NCBI GenBank assembly: GCA_947382415.1
Contig: CANCYO010000006.1
Coordinates: 1 to 64,000, forward strand
Origin: an uncultured Lachnospiraceae bacterium
GTDB lineage: Bacteria > Bacillota > Clostridia > Lachnospirales > Lachnospiraceae
DNA: 64,000 bases
Reading direction: 5' to 3'
Shown in pieces: positions 8,546-17,077 of the stretch. Positions within the stretch are counted from its first letter, which is position 1; every line of letters begins with the position of its first letter. The notes beneath the pieces are model-generated. The model was not told the DNA's origin and did not search any database. It saw only the letters and a program-made list of their open reading frames with translations. A program made the translations under genes and the position numbers.

Positions 8546-9241
8546 TCATCTCCTGACCGTAAAATCAACCAAAAACCAAAACGCCGCCACAATATAGGGC
8601 ACAAGCGGCACCGGAATCTTAAGCCTGCCGCTTCTTGCAATATTTCCCCGCATCAGCTGGATCAATGCCAAAGCACCAAACACAAGCGTCATATGGGCCA
8701 TATAATACCGAAACCCTAGTCCCTGAGCTGTCAGCATGGCGGCGCAGACACAGAAGGCATGACAGTCGGCGCGCCCGTAAAAACGATCAAAGAACAACTC
8801 CTGCAGCAGAACAAAAACAGCGAGAGCTACCCAAATCTCCCATTTATTTCTCGGAAAATTATTCTCCCATGTGCCATAAAGCAGTAACATTCCTGCTGCC
8901 GCTCCCGCAGCCCACCACACAAAGCGATAAACCATCTGTTCCCACCAGTCCATGACGGCAGCCGTCAAAAGGCAGCCCGCAAATATACTCCATCCGGTTT
9001 TTTCCCATAAGAAAAGTTTCCACGAAATCAATTCTGTCGCACCTCCTGCGCCTCCTATCCTCTCAATACAGAGAACCTGCAGCAGACATAACAGAACCAG
9101 TCTGCCTCTGCCCCCTGCCGTCAGACGCAGACTCCACTTCTCATCTCTGCTTCCCGCCCATAACAACAGCGCAATGGTAACGGACTGCACTGCCGTACAC
9201 ACAAGCCATGTCCAGAGCTGCAAAATCACATATTCCTTCAT
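8546..9241 (-). CDS. Divergent A24-type prepilin peptidase (TadV/CpaA-like), probable
   Basis: The 231-residue integral membrane protein has about six to seven hydrophobic segments. Prepilin peptidases use two aspartates; here TAAVMDWWEQMVYRF (Asp98) matches the AxxDxxxxxxPN position and FYGRADCHAFCVCAAM (Asp159) matches the GxGDxK position. The tail IPVPLVPYIVAAF fits the conserved IPFGPxL segment. It lacks the N-terminal Cys-rich methyltransferase domain, as usual for TadV enzymes. Assignment rests on these positions plus location as the last gene of the Tad operon; overall similarity is weak. ATG 9241 is chosen because AGGTGA of the preceding stop region serves as its ribosome site; an upstream frame start at 9298 lies inside the adhesin gene. 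Confidence 0.62.
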   Translation of the reverse strand: MKEYVILQLWTWLVCTAVQSVTIALLLWAGSRDEKWSLRLTAGGRGRLVLLCLLQVLCIERIGGAGGATELISWKLFLWEKTGWSIFAGCLLTAAVMDWWEQMVYRFVWWAAGAAAGMLLLYGTWENNFPRNKWEIWVALAVFVLLQELFFDRFYGRADCHAFCVCAAMLTAQGLGFRYYMAHMTLVFGALALIQLMRGNIARSGRLKIPVPLVPYIVAAFWFLVDFTVRR

Positions 9242-9248
9242 AGGCAAC

Positions 9249-12200
9249 TCACCTGAGCCTGGTCCGCAGCTCGCCAAGCACACTGCCTTCCACGCCAAGT
9301 ACAGCCAGCGCAGGATGTGCCTCCAGCATTCTGTCTCCCTTATAAGCCCGAACGGTGATCACATATTCCCTCCTCTCCGGCACATATAAAGGAATCATAA
9401 ACTCACACAACTCCTCCTGCTTATACATGGGATTCTCCTCATAGATATATACTCTGTCAAGATCAGGATTCTCCTCCAAAAATTCCGGAGGAAATTCAAC
9501 TTCCACCCGATCCGCGTATCCTCTGGAGACAATGCGCAGATATGCGCTCTCTCCCCTTTTAAACTGCGGTTCATGAGGCTTTAGTACTCTCTCTATCTCC
9601 GCACTCAGGTCAAATTCCAGAGTGCTGCAGACCATCGTATTCTCATTTCCCACATTGTCCGATGCATACGCCGTCACCCGGAAATCCCCGCTGAAAATCG
9701 GTTCGTCCTCACAGATATCTACAGTGATCACGCCTCCGGCATCAGGGACATAACGCTCCCGGCATCCATTGTCCAGATTCTCTATCTCCATGTACAGCTC
9801 CCCGACACCGCTGAGGGCATCCTCAGCCCGTACCTGCAGCAGAATATGATCCTTTCTTCTGTCCAGCAAAGAGAGCTCTTCCAGCGCTTCCATACCTGAA
9901 ATCTGCGGGGCCTCCCCGTCCCCGATCAGCCAGATCCCATGTTCGCGGTCCGATTGATAATCGGAATAAACAACTTGCCCGCCGTCATCGGCTCCCGCCA
10001 TGGGAATCAGACGGATCGTCCGTCCGTGAGCATCCCTGTCCGGCAGCAGTTCCTGAGTAACCATAAGCTTTTTACATCTCTGGCTTCTGACTGCCTTCAC
10101 AAAATTTCCGGCTGTAAGGTAACTCTCGCCTTCAGCCCAAAAGCGCAGCATGTCCGCAGGCAGCTCTCCGGGTGTCTTATCCGCATCACAGACAGGCACA
10201 TAGACGGAGGCCTTCACACGTCCCCCTTCTTTGCCCTCGCTCTCCAGAATCGCATGATTCAACTGATACGCTTCTGTGGCGGGTCCCTGCATATAAGCGC
10301 GGTATTCCACCGTCAGAGGCGTACGGCCGTCGCTTCGGACATAATAGGTGTTCTCCTCCATGGCCGGATAAATGTTTTCACCGGACTGCAGGATCAGTTG
10401 TTCTGTGGCAATGGGCCATCTGACTTTTGTGCTCCCGCCGGATAAGCTGCCAAGTGGAATATGAACCACAGCACTTCGGTTTTGTGCCGCATCCACCGCC
10501 AGCACATGCAGATATTGCTCCTCCTTTGAAAGTGTGACCACAAGCTCCGGCCGGGACAGATAGTTCCCGTTTCTCCCGTTAATCTGTGTGCCTGGAAACT
10601 GGTCAATACAATACCAGTAACCCGCCGTTCCCGACACCAGCGTATTGACAGTGATATTAGAGGAGGACAGTCTTTCAGAACACGGCTTTTCCAAACTGCC
10701 CGCCGAAAAGGATTCTACTGCAAAGGATTCCACCCGGTGATAATAAGTGGTGCCGCGGTCTTTTGGCTCCTCCCAGCACAGCTTCAGAGTCTCCTCATCT
10801 ACAGGGGATTTTACCACACTTTCCAAGCTGACCGGATCAGGAGCCGCCATATCCTCCGCCGTCACACCGTTGAGAGGCATATCCGTCAGATAGCCGATAT
10901 CCTCCGACAAAATGCTGATCCGTCCGTCTCCCCTGCGTACGCCCTGAACATTTTCATAAGAATGAGCCCGCCCTGTATTGACATAATTGCTCCCCCCGTA
11001 AGACGGCTTTGCACTGATCACATAACCGTCATAGGGATAACCACAGGTATAATCCTCCGTTTTCCCGCAGCTTACCGCATACCCTGCAAGGACGCTGCAG
11101 ACAGATGGGCTTTTCTTATATGAATTATTGGCCCGCTTTCCGTGAACGGGACAAATATGGTCATAATAATCCGTCTCATGTCCGCTGCAGCTCTGTCCCA
11201 AAGAGGCATCCGCGCCGCAATTCGGACAATACTCTTCATCGCTTCCTCCCCAATACCACGTTTTACTCCCACTGTATTTATGCTCCAATTTCTGCCCGCA
11301 CTTTACGGGTATGGTGTAACAGCCCCCCTTTCTGGACGGATCTCCCTGATGCACATGATTACAGACGCCGGACCGGTGGCGGTGTACCAGCTTTTCTCCT
11401 GCGCGGCCTCCAAGATACCCTCCGCCGCCTCCGGAACTTCCGCTCTCCCCCACATGGCCTGTGGAAACCAGACTTGCAAAAGAACCTCCCGGATAGCCGT
11501 CGTCACTGTCTCCGGCTCCTCCGCCTCCGCCTGCTATCAGCAGGATATCCTCTCCCGTCGAGACCACTGTGTAACCGCCGCCATTGGCATAGTTTTCTCC
11601 CCTGCCGCCTCCGTTAAAGCCGTTCTGCCCGGCCACGCAAAAGCTTACACATTCCTCCCGGTCCATCCAAAAGGTTCCCGCCGCCTTTCCCCCCAGACCT
11701 CCTGAAAATTCTCCGTAATTTCCTCCCTGGGCTCCCCAGGCCTCAATGCGGTAGAAACCCGCATAAGGTACGCGCAAAGCATCCGGCGTATGGGTATATT
11801 CATACTGCACTCCAAAAGAGACCGTGTCTTTCCTGTCATGGGAGTCCAAAATCTGTTGCCATGTCTCGCCTTCTCTTCTCTGGTAGAGCTTATAAACCTT
11901 TTCCAGCCCGTCAGGCTGGCTCCAGCTCAGATCCACGGCTCCTCTGCCGCCGTTTTCCCGATAATTATCTTTCGCCGTAAGCTCAAGCTCCACCCACTGC
12001 GCATAGAGTGTCATATCCCGTGCGGGCACCAGCTCTGTTCCTGCCCTGCCGGCAGGCCTGTCAAACTGTTTGTCATAATACCAGCCTCCAAAAGACAGGT
12101 TTTCTCTTCTGACATCGGGCAGCATCACCGCATCCCGCTCATAAACCGCCGTGATACGGTCTACACTGCCGTCCTCTCCGCAGAAGAGATATTCATTATC

Positions 12201-13328
12201 CTGCAATTTCCCCGCAAAGGAATCCGTCCGGCTCCACTCCACAAAATGCTGTGTTCCCCGGATATCCCCCAGCAATTCCCCGCCGCCAAGATCAAATCTC
12301 ACCAGACATCCGGAGGGAGGTTGAAGCTTTCCGGCATCTATTGTATAGACCCTCCCATATTCTCCCGTCACCCGGGTAAGGCCTTCTCTGCCTTCGTAGC
12401 TTCCGCCCGCCGCATCAATCTCCAGCACACTCCGGGAGGGCCGCCACAGAGCATACAGGCGTACGCTCCCTCTCTCTTCGTCTTCTCCGTAATCCTCAGC
12501 ACAGAGATTAAAAATCTCCGCTCCGTCCCCATAATACTCCCCGCTGCCGTCGCTCTCCGAATTCCAGCCCGCAAACTCCCATCCCAGACGGGTATAGGTA
12601 TTTATATTTAAATGCGTCTGGGGCGTCACCTCACTGCCCTCATATCTTGTGGCATTATTATACATATGATAGCTGGGAGGCATATACCCTCCAAAGGAAT
12701 CTCCGCCACTGTTGGCGTCATAGACCACACAGTAGCGATTGGCGGACAGCTCCCGGCAAGTGTGCCATCCGGTGTCATAACCCTGCTCCAGATTATTGTC
12801 GAAGGGACACAGATAATAATAAGCCATTCCCTGCCCCACATGCAGGTAATCCAGACTTTCAGCCGCAGCTCTGCTCATATAAAAATGGCATTGTACAACA
12901 GGCGCTCCGCAGTCCGCACAGACAGGACGCCACGCGGAAAAATGTTTTTGAAAACATGGTCCCCGGGAATACCTGACTCCATGAAAATGATCCTGGGCCG
13001 GGTAACTGTTATGACAGCAGTTTACCCGGGAAAGCGCTACCTGCCATTCGGCCACAGGTATGGCTCCTGTCTTCCTCACTTTATAATAATGTTCCCCTGT
13101 GCGCAGCGCTCTGAGCGTACCGCTTACTCCCGTCCTGATATCATCGGAACCGTCGCCGGCATACCATTGCACCGCCCTGTTTCCCGCGTCAGCAGTCCAC
13201 GCCACTCCGTCAGGCGCAAAGCTCACAAAAGGACTTGTGTAGAGAGTTCCCGCCTGAACCGAAAGCCCACTCCAGAACATGCCAAACAGCATTGTCAAAA
13301 ATACGGCGCATAATTTACCTCTTCCCAT
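9249..13328 (-). CDS. Very large secreted Tad-locus protein with InlB-type repeats and ALK-like glycine-rich domain
   Basis: The product has about 1359 residues. A signal peptide covers residues 1-27 (LCAVFLTMLFGMFWSGLSVQAG). Residues 104-150 are Cys/His-rich (CADCGAPVVQCH). Two Listeria-Bacteroides (InlB B-repeat, PF09479) units follow around 200-297 (LGWEFAGWNSESDGSG, LYALW) and 400-448 (LSFGGWYYDKQF, LYAQW). A fibronectin-like stretch precedes a glycine-rich domain from about 510 to 810, with VPYAGFYRIEAWGAQGGNYG and LLIAGGGGGAG, resembling PF12810 (ALK/LTK glycine-rich). A Cys/His-rich insert (650-765, YCPNCGADASLGQSC) interrupts it. Several beta-sandwich-like regions follow. No LPXTG or C-terminal membrane anchor is visible, so it may be held by the pilus as a tip or shaft adhesin (inference). 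ATG 13328 overlaps the upstream stop as TGATG; GTG 13331 is an alternative. Confidence 0.85.
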   Translation of the reverse strand: MGRGKLCAVFLTMLFGMFWSGLSVQAGTLYTSPFVSFAPDGVAWTADAGNRAVQWYAGDGSDDIRTGVSGTLRALRTGEHYYKVRKTGAIPVAEWQVALSRVNCCHNSYPAQDHFHGVRYSRGPCFQKHFSAWRPVCADCGAPVVQCHFYMSRAAAESLDYLHVGQGMAYYYLCPFDNNLEQGYDTGWHTCRELSANRYCVVYDANSGGDSFGGYMPPSYHMYNNATRYEGSEVTPQTHLNINTYTRLGWEFAGWNSESDGSGEYYGDGAEIFNLCAEDYGEDEERGSVRLYALWRPSRSVLEIDAAGGSYEGREGLTRVTGEYGRVYTIDAGKLQPPSGCLVRFDLGGGELLGDIRGTQHFVEWSRTDSFAGKLQDNEYLFCGEDGSVDRITAVYERDAVMLPDVRRENLSFGGWYYDKQFDRPAGRAGTELVPARDMTLYAQWVELELTAKDNYRENGGRGAVDLSWSQPDGLEKVYKLYQRREGETWQQILDSHDRKDTVSFGVQYEYTHTPDALRVPYAGFYRIEAWGAQGGNYGEFSGGLGGKAAGTFWMDREECVSFCVAGQNGFNGGGRGENYANGGGYTVVSTGEDILLIAGGGGGAGDSDDGYPGGSFASLVSTGHVGESGSSGGGGGYLGGRAGEKLVHRHRSGVCNHVHQGDPSRKGGCYTIPVKCGQKLEHKYSGSKTWYWGGSDEEYCPNCGADASLGQSCSGHETDYYDHICPVHGKRANNSYKKSPSVCSVLAGYAVSCGKTEDYTCGYPYDGYVISAKPSYGGSNYVNTGRAHSYENVQGVRRGDGRISILSEDIGYLTDMPLNGVTAEDMAAPDPVSLESVVKSPVDEETLKLCWEEPKDRGTTYYHRVESFAVESFSAGSLEKPCSERLSSSNITVNTLVSGTAGYWYCIDQFPGTQINGRNGNYLSRPELVVTLSKEEQYLHVLAVDAAQNRSAVVHIPLGSLSGGSTKVRWPIATEQLILQSGENIYPAMEENTYYVRSDGRTPLTVEYRAYMQGPATEAYQLNHAILESEGKEGGRVKASVYVPVCDADKTPGELPADMLRFWAEGESYLTAGNFVKAVRSQRCKKLMVTQELLPDRDAHGRTIRLIPMAGADDGGQVVYSDYQSDREHGIWLIGDGEAPQISGMEALEELSLLDRRKDHILLQVRAEDALSGVGELYMEIENLDNGCRERYVPDAGGVITVDICEDEPIFSGDFRVTAYASDNVGNENTMVCSTLEFDLSAEIERVLKPHEPQFKRGESAYLRIVSRGYADRVEVEFPPEFLEENPDLDRVYIYEENPMYKQEELCEFMIPLYVPERREYVITVRAYKGDRMLEAHPALAVLGVEGSVLGELRTRLR

Positions 13329-14005
13329 CACTCACACACCTTTACCACCCGCAGCGTTCCCCTGGCCAGCTCCGTATAAAACTGCTCCACATCCCCTGCG
13401 TCCAGATACACATTGACACGCTGCGCGGCCGAGAGGACATCGCCTCCCCCTATGGAATTGCCCGCACTGTCAAACACCTGCTCCACAAAGATCTCCCGCC
13501 AGATCAGACGCGCGATCCCGCTCTCGGAGACCGTATAGATATGAATCCTGTCCCCGGCGCGCAGTACGCCTCCCGCCACCTGATACAGATCATCGGCCTT
13601 AAACCCTGCAATCACTGGTTCACTCATCCCGGCAGTGATCTCCCGCCGTTTTTCAAACATGCCCATGGTCAGCAATGTCCCCTCTTCTATGGGCACTTTT
13701 GCGATCAATCCCTCAAGCTGCCCGGGGGTTGCAAGCGCTGTGGCGGGAACCACTCCCTTGTCCACCTCTTTTAAGTCCAAATACTCCATATAGTTATCGG
13801 CGGTGATGCTCTCTCCCTTGGGAATCTCTCTGGCTGCCGTATAAATACTGCTGCGCTCATATTCGCTTAATATCTTCTTCTCCATCTGCAGCATCACTGC
13901 AAAAATCCCCACAGCCGCCAAGAGTGCCGCGATAATACTTCCTGTCCATACTCTGGACCACAGAATCTTTCTGTCCACCTTCTTACCCGTTCTCACTGTT
14001 CTCAT
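13328..14005 (-). CDS. Flp pilus assembly CpaB/RcpC-like SAF-domain protein
   Basis: The 225-residue protein has an N-terminal membrane anchor (IIAALLAAVGIFAVMLQM, about 18-37) and an extracytoplasmic SAF domain (about 48-125: IYTAAREIPKGESITADNYM, VPIEEGTLLTMGMFEKR). CpaB/RcpC proteins are periplasmic or cell-wall-proximal assembly factors of Tad pili. The second half (LRAGDRIHIYTVSESGIARL) matches the RcpC/CpaB C-terminal region. ATG 14005 overlaps the upstream stop by four bases (ATGA), and the stop touches the adhesin start, so translation of the three genes is probably coupled. Confidence 0.82.
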   Translation of the reverse strand: MRTVRTGKKVDRKILWSRVWTGSIIAALLAAVGIFAVMLQMEKKILSEYERSSIYTAAREIPKGESITADNYMEYLDLKEVDKGVVPATALATPGQLEGLIAKVPIEEGTLLTMGMFEKRREITAGMSEPVIAGFKADDLYQVAGGVLRAGDRIHIYTVSESGIARLIWREIFVEQVFDSAGNSIGGGDVLSAAQRVNVYLDAGDVEQFYTELARGTLRVVKVCE

Positions 14006-14610
14006 TTTCCGTTTCCTTCCTCGCTTTCTGATACAATGTCCACCAACTTGCCCTTGTGAGCCTGCACCGAGACCCCCGCAAATCCTTTCACCTCAAAACG
14101 GATTTCACTGTATATTCCTGTGTGCTCCACCAGCACTCCATTGGGCGCCCTGACCCTTCCCCGGACGCCGCTCCAACGCTCCCTGATCTGTCCGTCCCTC
14201 CCTATACGGACAGCGTTCACCCGGTTATGCTCCACATTGTAGACAATATAGTCCACGATCTCCACAGGTCCTGCGATCAATGTGCGGTTTGCACACTCCC
14301 GGTTCCCGTCAAGGCCAAGATTCTCCCGCACCGCATCGGTATAAATACCATAAGCCGCCGTTTGATCCGTTATTATGACTTTGTGGCTCTTCCCATACTC
14401 CTCCAGATCGATCAGCGCGGATGCCAGATTGGAAATTGCCAGCGCATCCTCCAGATAACCGGCAGTGGAGCGCCATGAGGCCAGCGTCAATATGGTATTC
14501 ATCAACACCACCAGCATCAGCAAAAAGAAAAGCCCCAATATCCACTCCGCCTGTCCACAATCTCTCTCATTAATATTTCGCCGTTGACACTCTTTTCTCC
14601 TCAAATGCAT
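14002..14610 (-). CDS. Pseudopilin-like Tad locus protein
   Basis: This protein of about 202 residues has a basic cytoplasmic N-terminus, one transmembrane helix (ILGLFFLLMLVVLMNTILTL, about 24-44) and a soluble extracellular domain. A charged residue shortly before the helix (AEWILG) is reminiscent of TadE/TadF-type pseudopilins; no PF07811 call can be certain by eye. ATG 14610 is preferred because GGGAGG lies five bases upstream; a GTG at 14631 would add seven residues. Its first 41 bases overlap the previous gene in another frame. It is probably a minor pilin or a DUF4320-like protein, types common in clostridial Tad clusters. Confidence 0.6.
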   Translation of the reverse strand: MHLRRKECQRRNINERDCGQAEWILGLFFLLMLVVLMNTILTLASWRSTAGYLEDALAISNLASALIDLEEYGKSHKVIITDQTAAYGIYTDAVRENLGLDGNRECANRTLIAGPVEIVDYIVYNVEHNRVNAVRIGRDGQIRERWSGVRGRVRAPNGVLVEHTGIYSEIRFEVKGFAGVSVQAHKGKLVDIVSESEEGNGK

Positions 14611-14923
14611 ATCTGCCTCCCAATCTGCCACAGATTCTCAGCACGATTTTTTGCCCATACCCGGCTTCCCCCAATGTAGTGCCAGCCAGATCTATCTCCG
14701 TAACTCCCCGGCTTGTAAGTTCCTGCACCAAGTCCTCCTGATCCTCCGGAGTAAGCCCTCCCACAGTCTCCATGCGCAGAATATAACGTCTGGCCAATTG
14801 ATCCACCTCCGCCTTCTGCTGAATCATTTGCATATTATCTAAAAATGCCAACATGATGACTGTCATAGCCAGGGTCAGAATACCTGTGATCATGATATTG
14901 CCCACATTACCTCTCTCACGCAT
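14570..14923 (-). CDS. Small TadE-like / DUF4320-like pseudopilin
   Basis: The 117-residue protein starts MRERGNVGNIMITGILTLAM with one N-terminal transmembrane helix (NIMITGILTLAMTVIMLAFL) and a small outer domain (LARRYILRMETVGGLTPEDQ). The short charged leader followed by G and a hydrophobic helix fits TadE-like or DUF4320 pseudopilins of clostridial Tad loci. ATG 14923 has GGGGGAGG ten bases upstream; an earlier in-frame start at 14974 would overlap the pilin gene and has no ribosome site. It lies 19 bases after the Flp pilin and overlaps the next gene by 41 bases. Confidence 0.65.
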   Translation of the reverse strand: MRERGNVGNIMITGILTLAMTVIMLAFLDNMQMIQQKAEVDQLARRYILRMETVGGLTPEDQEDLVQELTSRGVTEIDLAGTTLGEAGYGQKIVLRICGRLGGRYAFEEKRVSTAKY

Positions 14924-14942
14924 TGTCTGCACACCTCCCCCG

Positions 14943-15194
14943 CTACATGCCGGGAGCCGCTCCCGCGCCGCCAAGAATTCCCTCGGCCCTGGAAGTCATG
15001 GCTTCTACAATGGTCTGAATAAAATCTGTCAGACTATCCTTCATCACCACACACAAAAGTAATGCGATAATGCATAGCCCCACGGTGACCAGAATACCGT
15101 CGATTCCGGAATCCTTCACCGTCCAGAAATTTCTCCGGTGCTGTTCAACCTTTTGTCCAAAATTCTTCGTTGTGATATTTTTCTTTATTTTCAT
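14943..15194 (-). CDS. Flp1-like major pilin subunit, probable
   Basis: The 83-residue protein has a basic leader (MKIKKNITTKNFGQKVEQHR), one long hydrophobic helix (DGILVTVGLCIIALLLCVVM, about 32-51) and a short amphipathic tail ending GGAGAAPGM. Size, single helix and MKDSLTDFIQTIVEAM match the Flp1-like pilins (PF16982 type) of Clostridia, the fibre subunit of Tad pili. The usual G/XXXXEY processing site of Flp prepilins is not obvious, so processing is unclear. The ribosome site GGGAGG precedes ATG 15194. The gene sits directly after tadC. Confidence 0.72.
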   Translation of the reverse strand: MKIKKNITTKNFGQKVEQHRRNFWTVKDSGIDGILVTVGLCIIALLLCVVMKDSLTDFIQTIVEAMTSRAEGILGGAGAAPGM

Positions 15195-15240
15195 TCAACA
15201 TCCTCCCTGTTTTATTAAAATTGGTAGTTAAGCTTTATCT

Positions 15241-15272
15241 GCTTGTTCCATTTCAGGCTTGTTCCATTTCAG
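15241..15272. repeat. Tandem 16-bp duplication between tadC and pilin gene
   Basis: GCTTGTTCCATTTCAG occurs twice with no spacer (15241-15256 and 15257-15272), in the 91-base gap between the tadC stop and the pilin start. No promoter or terminator was recognised in this gap. Confidence 0.9.
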
Positions 15273-15285
15273 CATTCCATATATC

Positions 15286-16122
15286 CTAAAACCAAAACGC
15301 CGCCGCAAACATTTGTGTGACGCAGGCATAGAGTACCACTCCCAGCAGCGCTGCCAGAATACCAAGCTGATAGAAAGTGACGCTGCGGTCCAGAGCCCCC
15401 TTTCTTCGTCCAAGGACAGCCATCTCCATGTCTTTTACCTGCTCCGCAATATCACCCAGCAGTTCCACCGCCTGCCCGGATTCCATGGCCTGCAGCAATG
15501 TGATGCACAGCGCATCCACATAACGGTTATCAAAACAGCTCTGAAAATGCTCCAATGCGTCATGCACATCCGCCTTGACGGTTACTGCCCCCGCCAGATC
15601 CAAAAGCGCCTGACGCAGACGCTCTTCCCGTACGCCGGCGTAACACTCTGTGAGGGCGTCTGTCATGTATACGCCCGCCCGGATCTGAATCTCAAGACCA
15701 TGATAGATAAACTTTAATTCGGGAAGCATACGCTCATTGTCCCGATTGTTCAGATACCATACCAGCAGCGCCGGCAGTAAATAAAGAGCCGCAGCCACAG
15801 CAAACCCTGTCCACAGAGCATACTGTATTCCCGCCACAAAACCCGAGAACGCCAACAACATTCTCAGCGCCAGCCACGAAAGGGGCTGCAGCCTGCCTCC
15901 AAAATGAAATGCGGCGCCCTTTCTGCAAAGCCACTCCTCTGTCCTCTGGTACCAGCCGGTGTCTCTGCTCCGGAATGCAAGATATCCCCGAAGCTCCTCA
16001 CAGGCCTGCAGGACCTGCCGGTACGGCTGCCGCCTGCCAATCTGCAGCATCCAGACAAACATAAGACAGGCTGCCGCCACAGGCAAGACGTTCAGCCACC
16101 ATATAACAGTCTCTTCTCCCAA
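15286..16122 (-). CDS. tadC: Tad pilus inner-membrane platform protein TadC-like (T2SS F domain)
   Basis: The 278-residue membrane protein has two N-terminal hydrophobic segments, a cytoplasmic GspF/T2SSF domain (about 120-240: LPELKFIYHGLEIQIRAGVY, LLQAMESGQAVELLGDIAEQ) and C-terminal transmembrane helices (YQLGILAALLGVVLYACVTQ). TadB and TadC form the platform that TadA drives. The start is taken as TTG 16122, because AAAGGAGGTGAGAGA precedes it and it lies four bases after the tadB stop; an upstream in-frame ATG would lie within tadB. Confidence 0.82.
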   Translation of the reverse strand: MGEETVIWWLNVLPVAAACLMFVWMLQIGRRQPYRQVLQACEELRGYLAFRSRDTGWYQRTEEWLCRKGAAFHFGGRLQPLSWLALRMLLAFSGFVAGIQYALWTGFAVAAALYLLPALLVWYLNNRDNERMLPELKFIYHGLEIQIRAGVYMTDALTECYAGVREERLRQALLDLAGAVTVKADVHDALEHFQSCFDNRYVDALCITLLQAMESGQAVELLGDIAEQVKDMEMAVLGRRKGALDRSVTFYQLGILAALLGVVLYACVTQMFAAAFWF

Positions 16123-16126
16123 TCTC

Positions 16127-17077
16127 TCACCTCCTTTCCGATAATCTGCCAAGAAACAACAACAGAATAACAGCCACAACCCCTATGGCAATCCTGCCGG
16201 GTATGGTATCCCGCAGGAGCGTCCACACAGAAGTCTCCAACAGTCCATCCACCACAGCCAGCGCAAAGCCCGACAACAGCAGTAAAAGCAGCATATTGAT
16301 TACCGCCTCCCGCAGCATACCCCTGCGCTCCTCCCCCATCCGCAGATATTCCCGCAAGATCCTGCGGCTGCTGTTTACCAGAATGGTAAAATCCGCGCAG
16401 TAGCGCACACTGATCTCCATGTTCCGCACCAGTTCCCTGAACTTGGGATGCTCAATCTTCTCAGCCATGGACAAAAGCGCCAGAGAGGTATCTCCCGTGG
16501 TCTGCGCCTCATATCCGCATTCATCCAGCGCGGAGCGAAGGGGCTCCTCCACATATTTACTGATCTGTGTGAAAATGCCGGTAATTTCTCCGGCCGTGAT
16601 ACTGTAATTGCCCAGAAAGTCCAGAAATTTCATAAGATTTGCATTGACGCTCCGAAATGCTCTCATCTTGCAAAACTGCAGCGTCAGATATTCCGCGGCC
16701 CACCATGCGGCCACTCCCAACAACATTACCTTCCATCCAAAGCCCGCTAAAAGCGTTATGGCCAGAACCGCTGTGGCCAGCAGATTGCCTGCAAACCAAA
16801 GCTCCGCGGTCAGAAAGGGAAATCGCCGCTTCCAGCCGCTGTAATGCAATTCCCGTTCCATTCGATACCAGAAGGAATACTTTTTTTGAAGCGTCAGAAG
16901 CTGCCTGCGGCTCTCCAGAAGCCTTTTCCGCGCGGCCTCGTCCAACTCCCGCCCGCCCCTCTGCAACAGCCTGCCCGCAAACTCCAGCCATCGCACCCGA
17001 AAGCACAGAAGCCCGCAGCCGCACAGCAAAAGCACAAAAGTCACCCCATAAATCATAAAACTATAGTATTCTTTCAT
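16127..17077 (-). CDS. tadB: Tad pilus inner-membrane platform protein TadB-like (T2SS F domain)
   Basis: The 316-residue protein has an N-terminal hydrophobic segment (FMIYGVTFVLLLCGCGLLCF), a second hydrophobic pair near 90-130, a T2SSF region (FLDFLGNYSITAGEITGIFT, LVRNMEISVRYCADFTILVN) and a C-terminal membrane pair ending LLFLGRLSERR. It is the partner platform protein of TadC. ATG 17077 lies inside the last 17 bases of tadA, and GAAAGGAAG upstream can serve as ribosome site, so translation is likely coupled to tadA. Confidence 0.8.
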   Translation of the reverse strand: MKEYYSFMIYGVTFVLLLCGCGLLCFRVRWLEFAGRLLQRGGRELDEAARKRLLESRRQLLTLQKKYSFWYRMERELHYSGWKRRFPFLTAELWFAGNLLATAVLAITLLAGFGWKVMLLGVAAWWAAEYLTLQFCKMRAFRSVNANLMKFLDFLGNYSITAGEITGIFTQISKYVEEPLRSALDECGYEAQTTGDTSLALLSMAEKIEHPKFRELVRNMEISVRYCADFTILVNSSRRILREYLRMGEERRGMLREAVINMLLLLLLSGFALAVVDGLLETSVWTLLRDTIPGRIAIGVVAVILLLFLGRLSERR

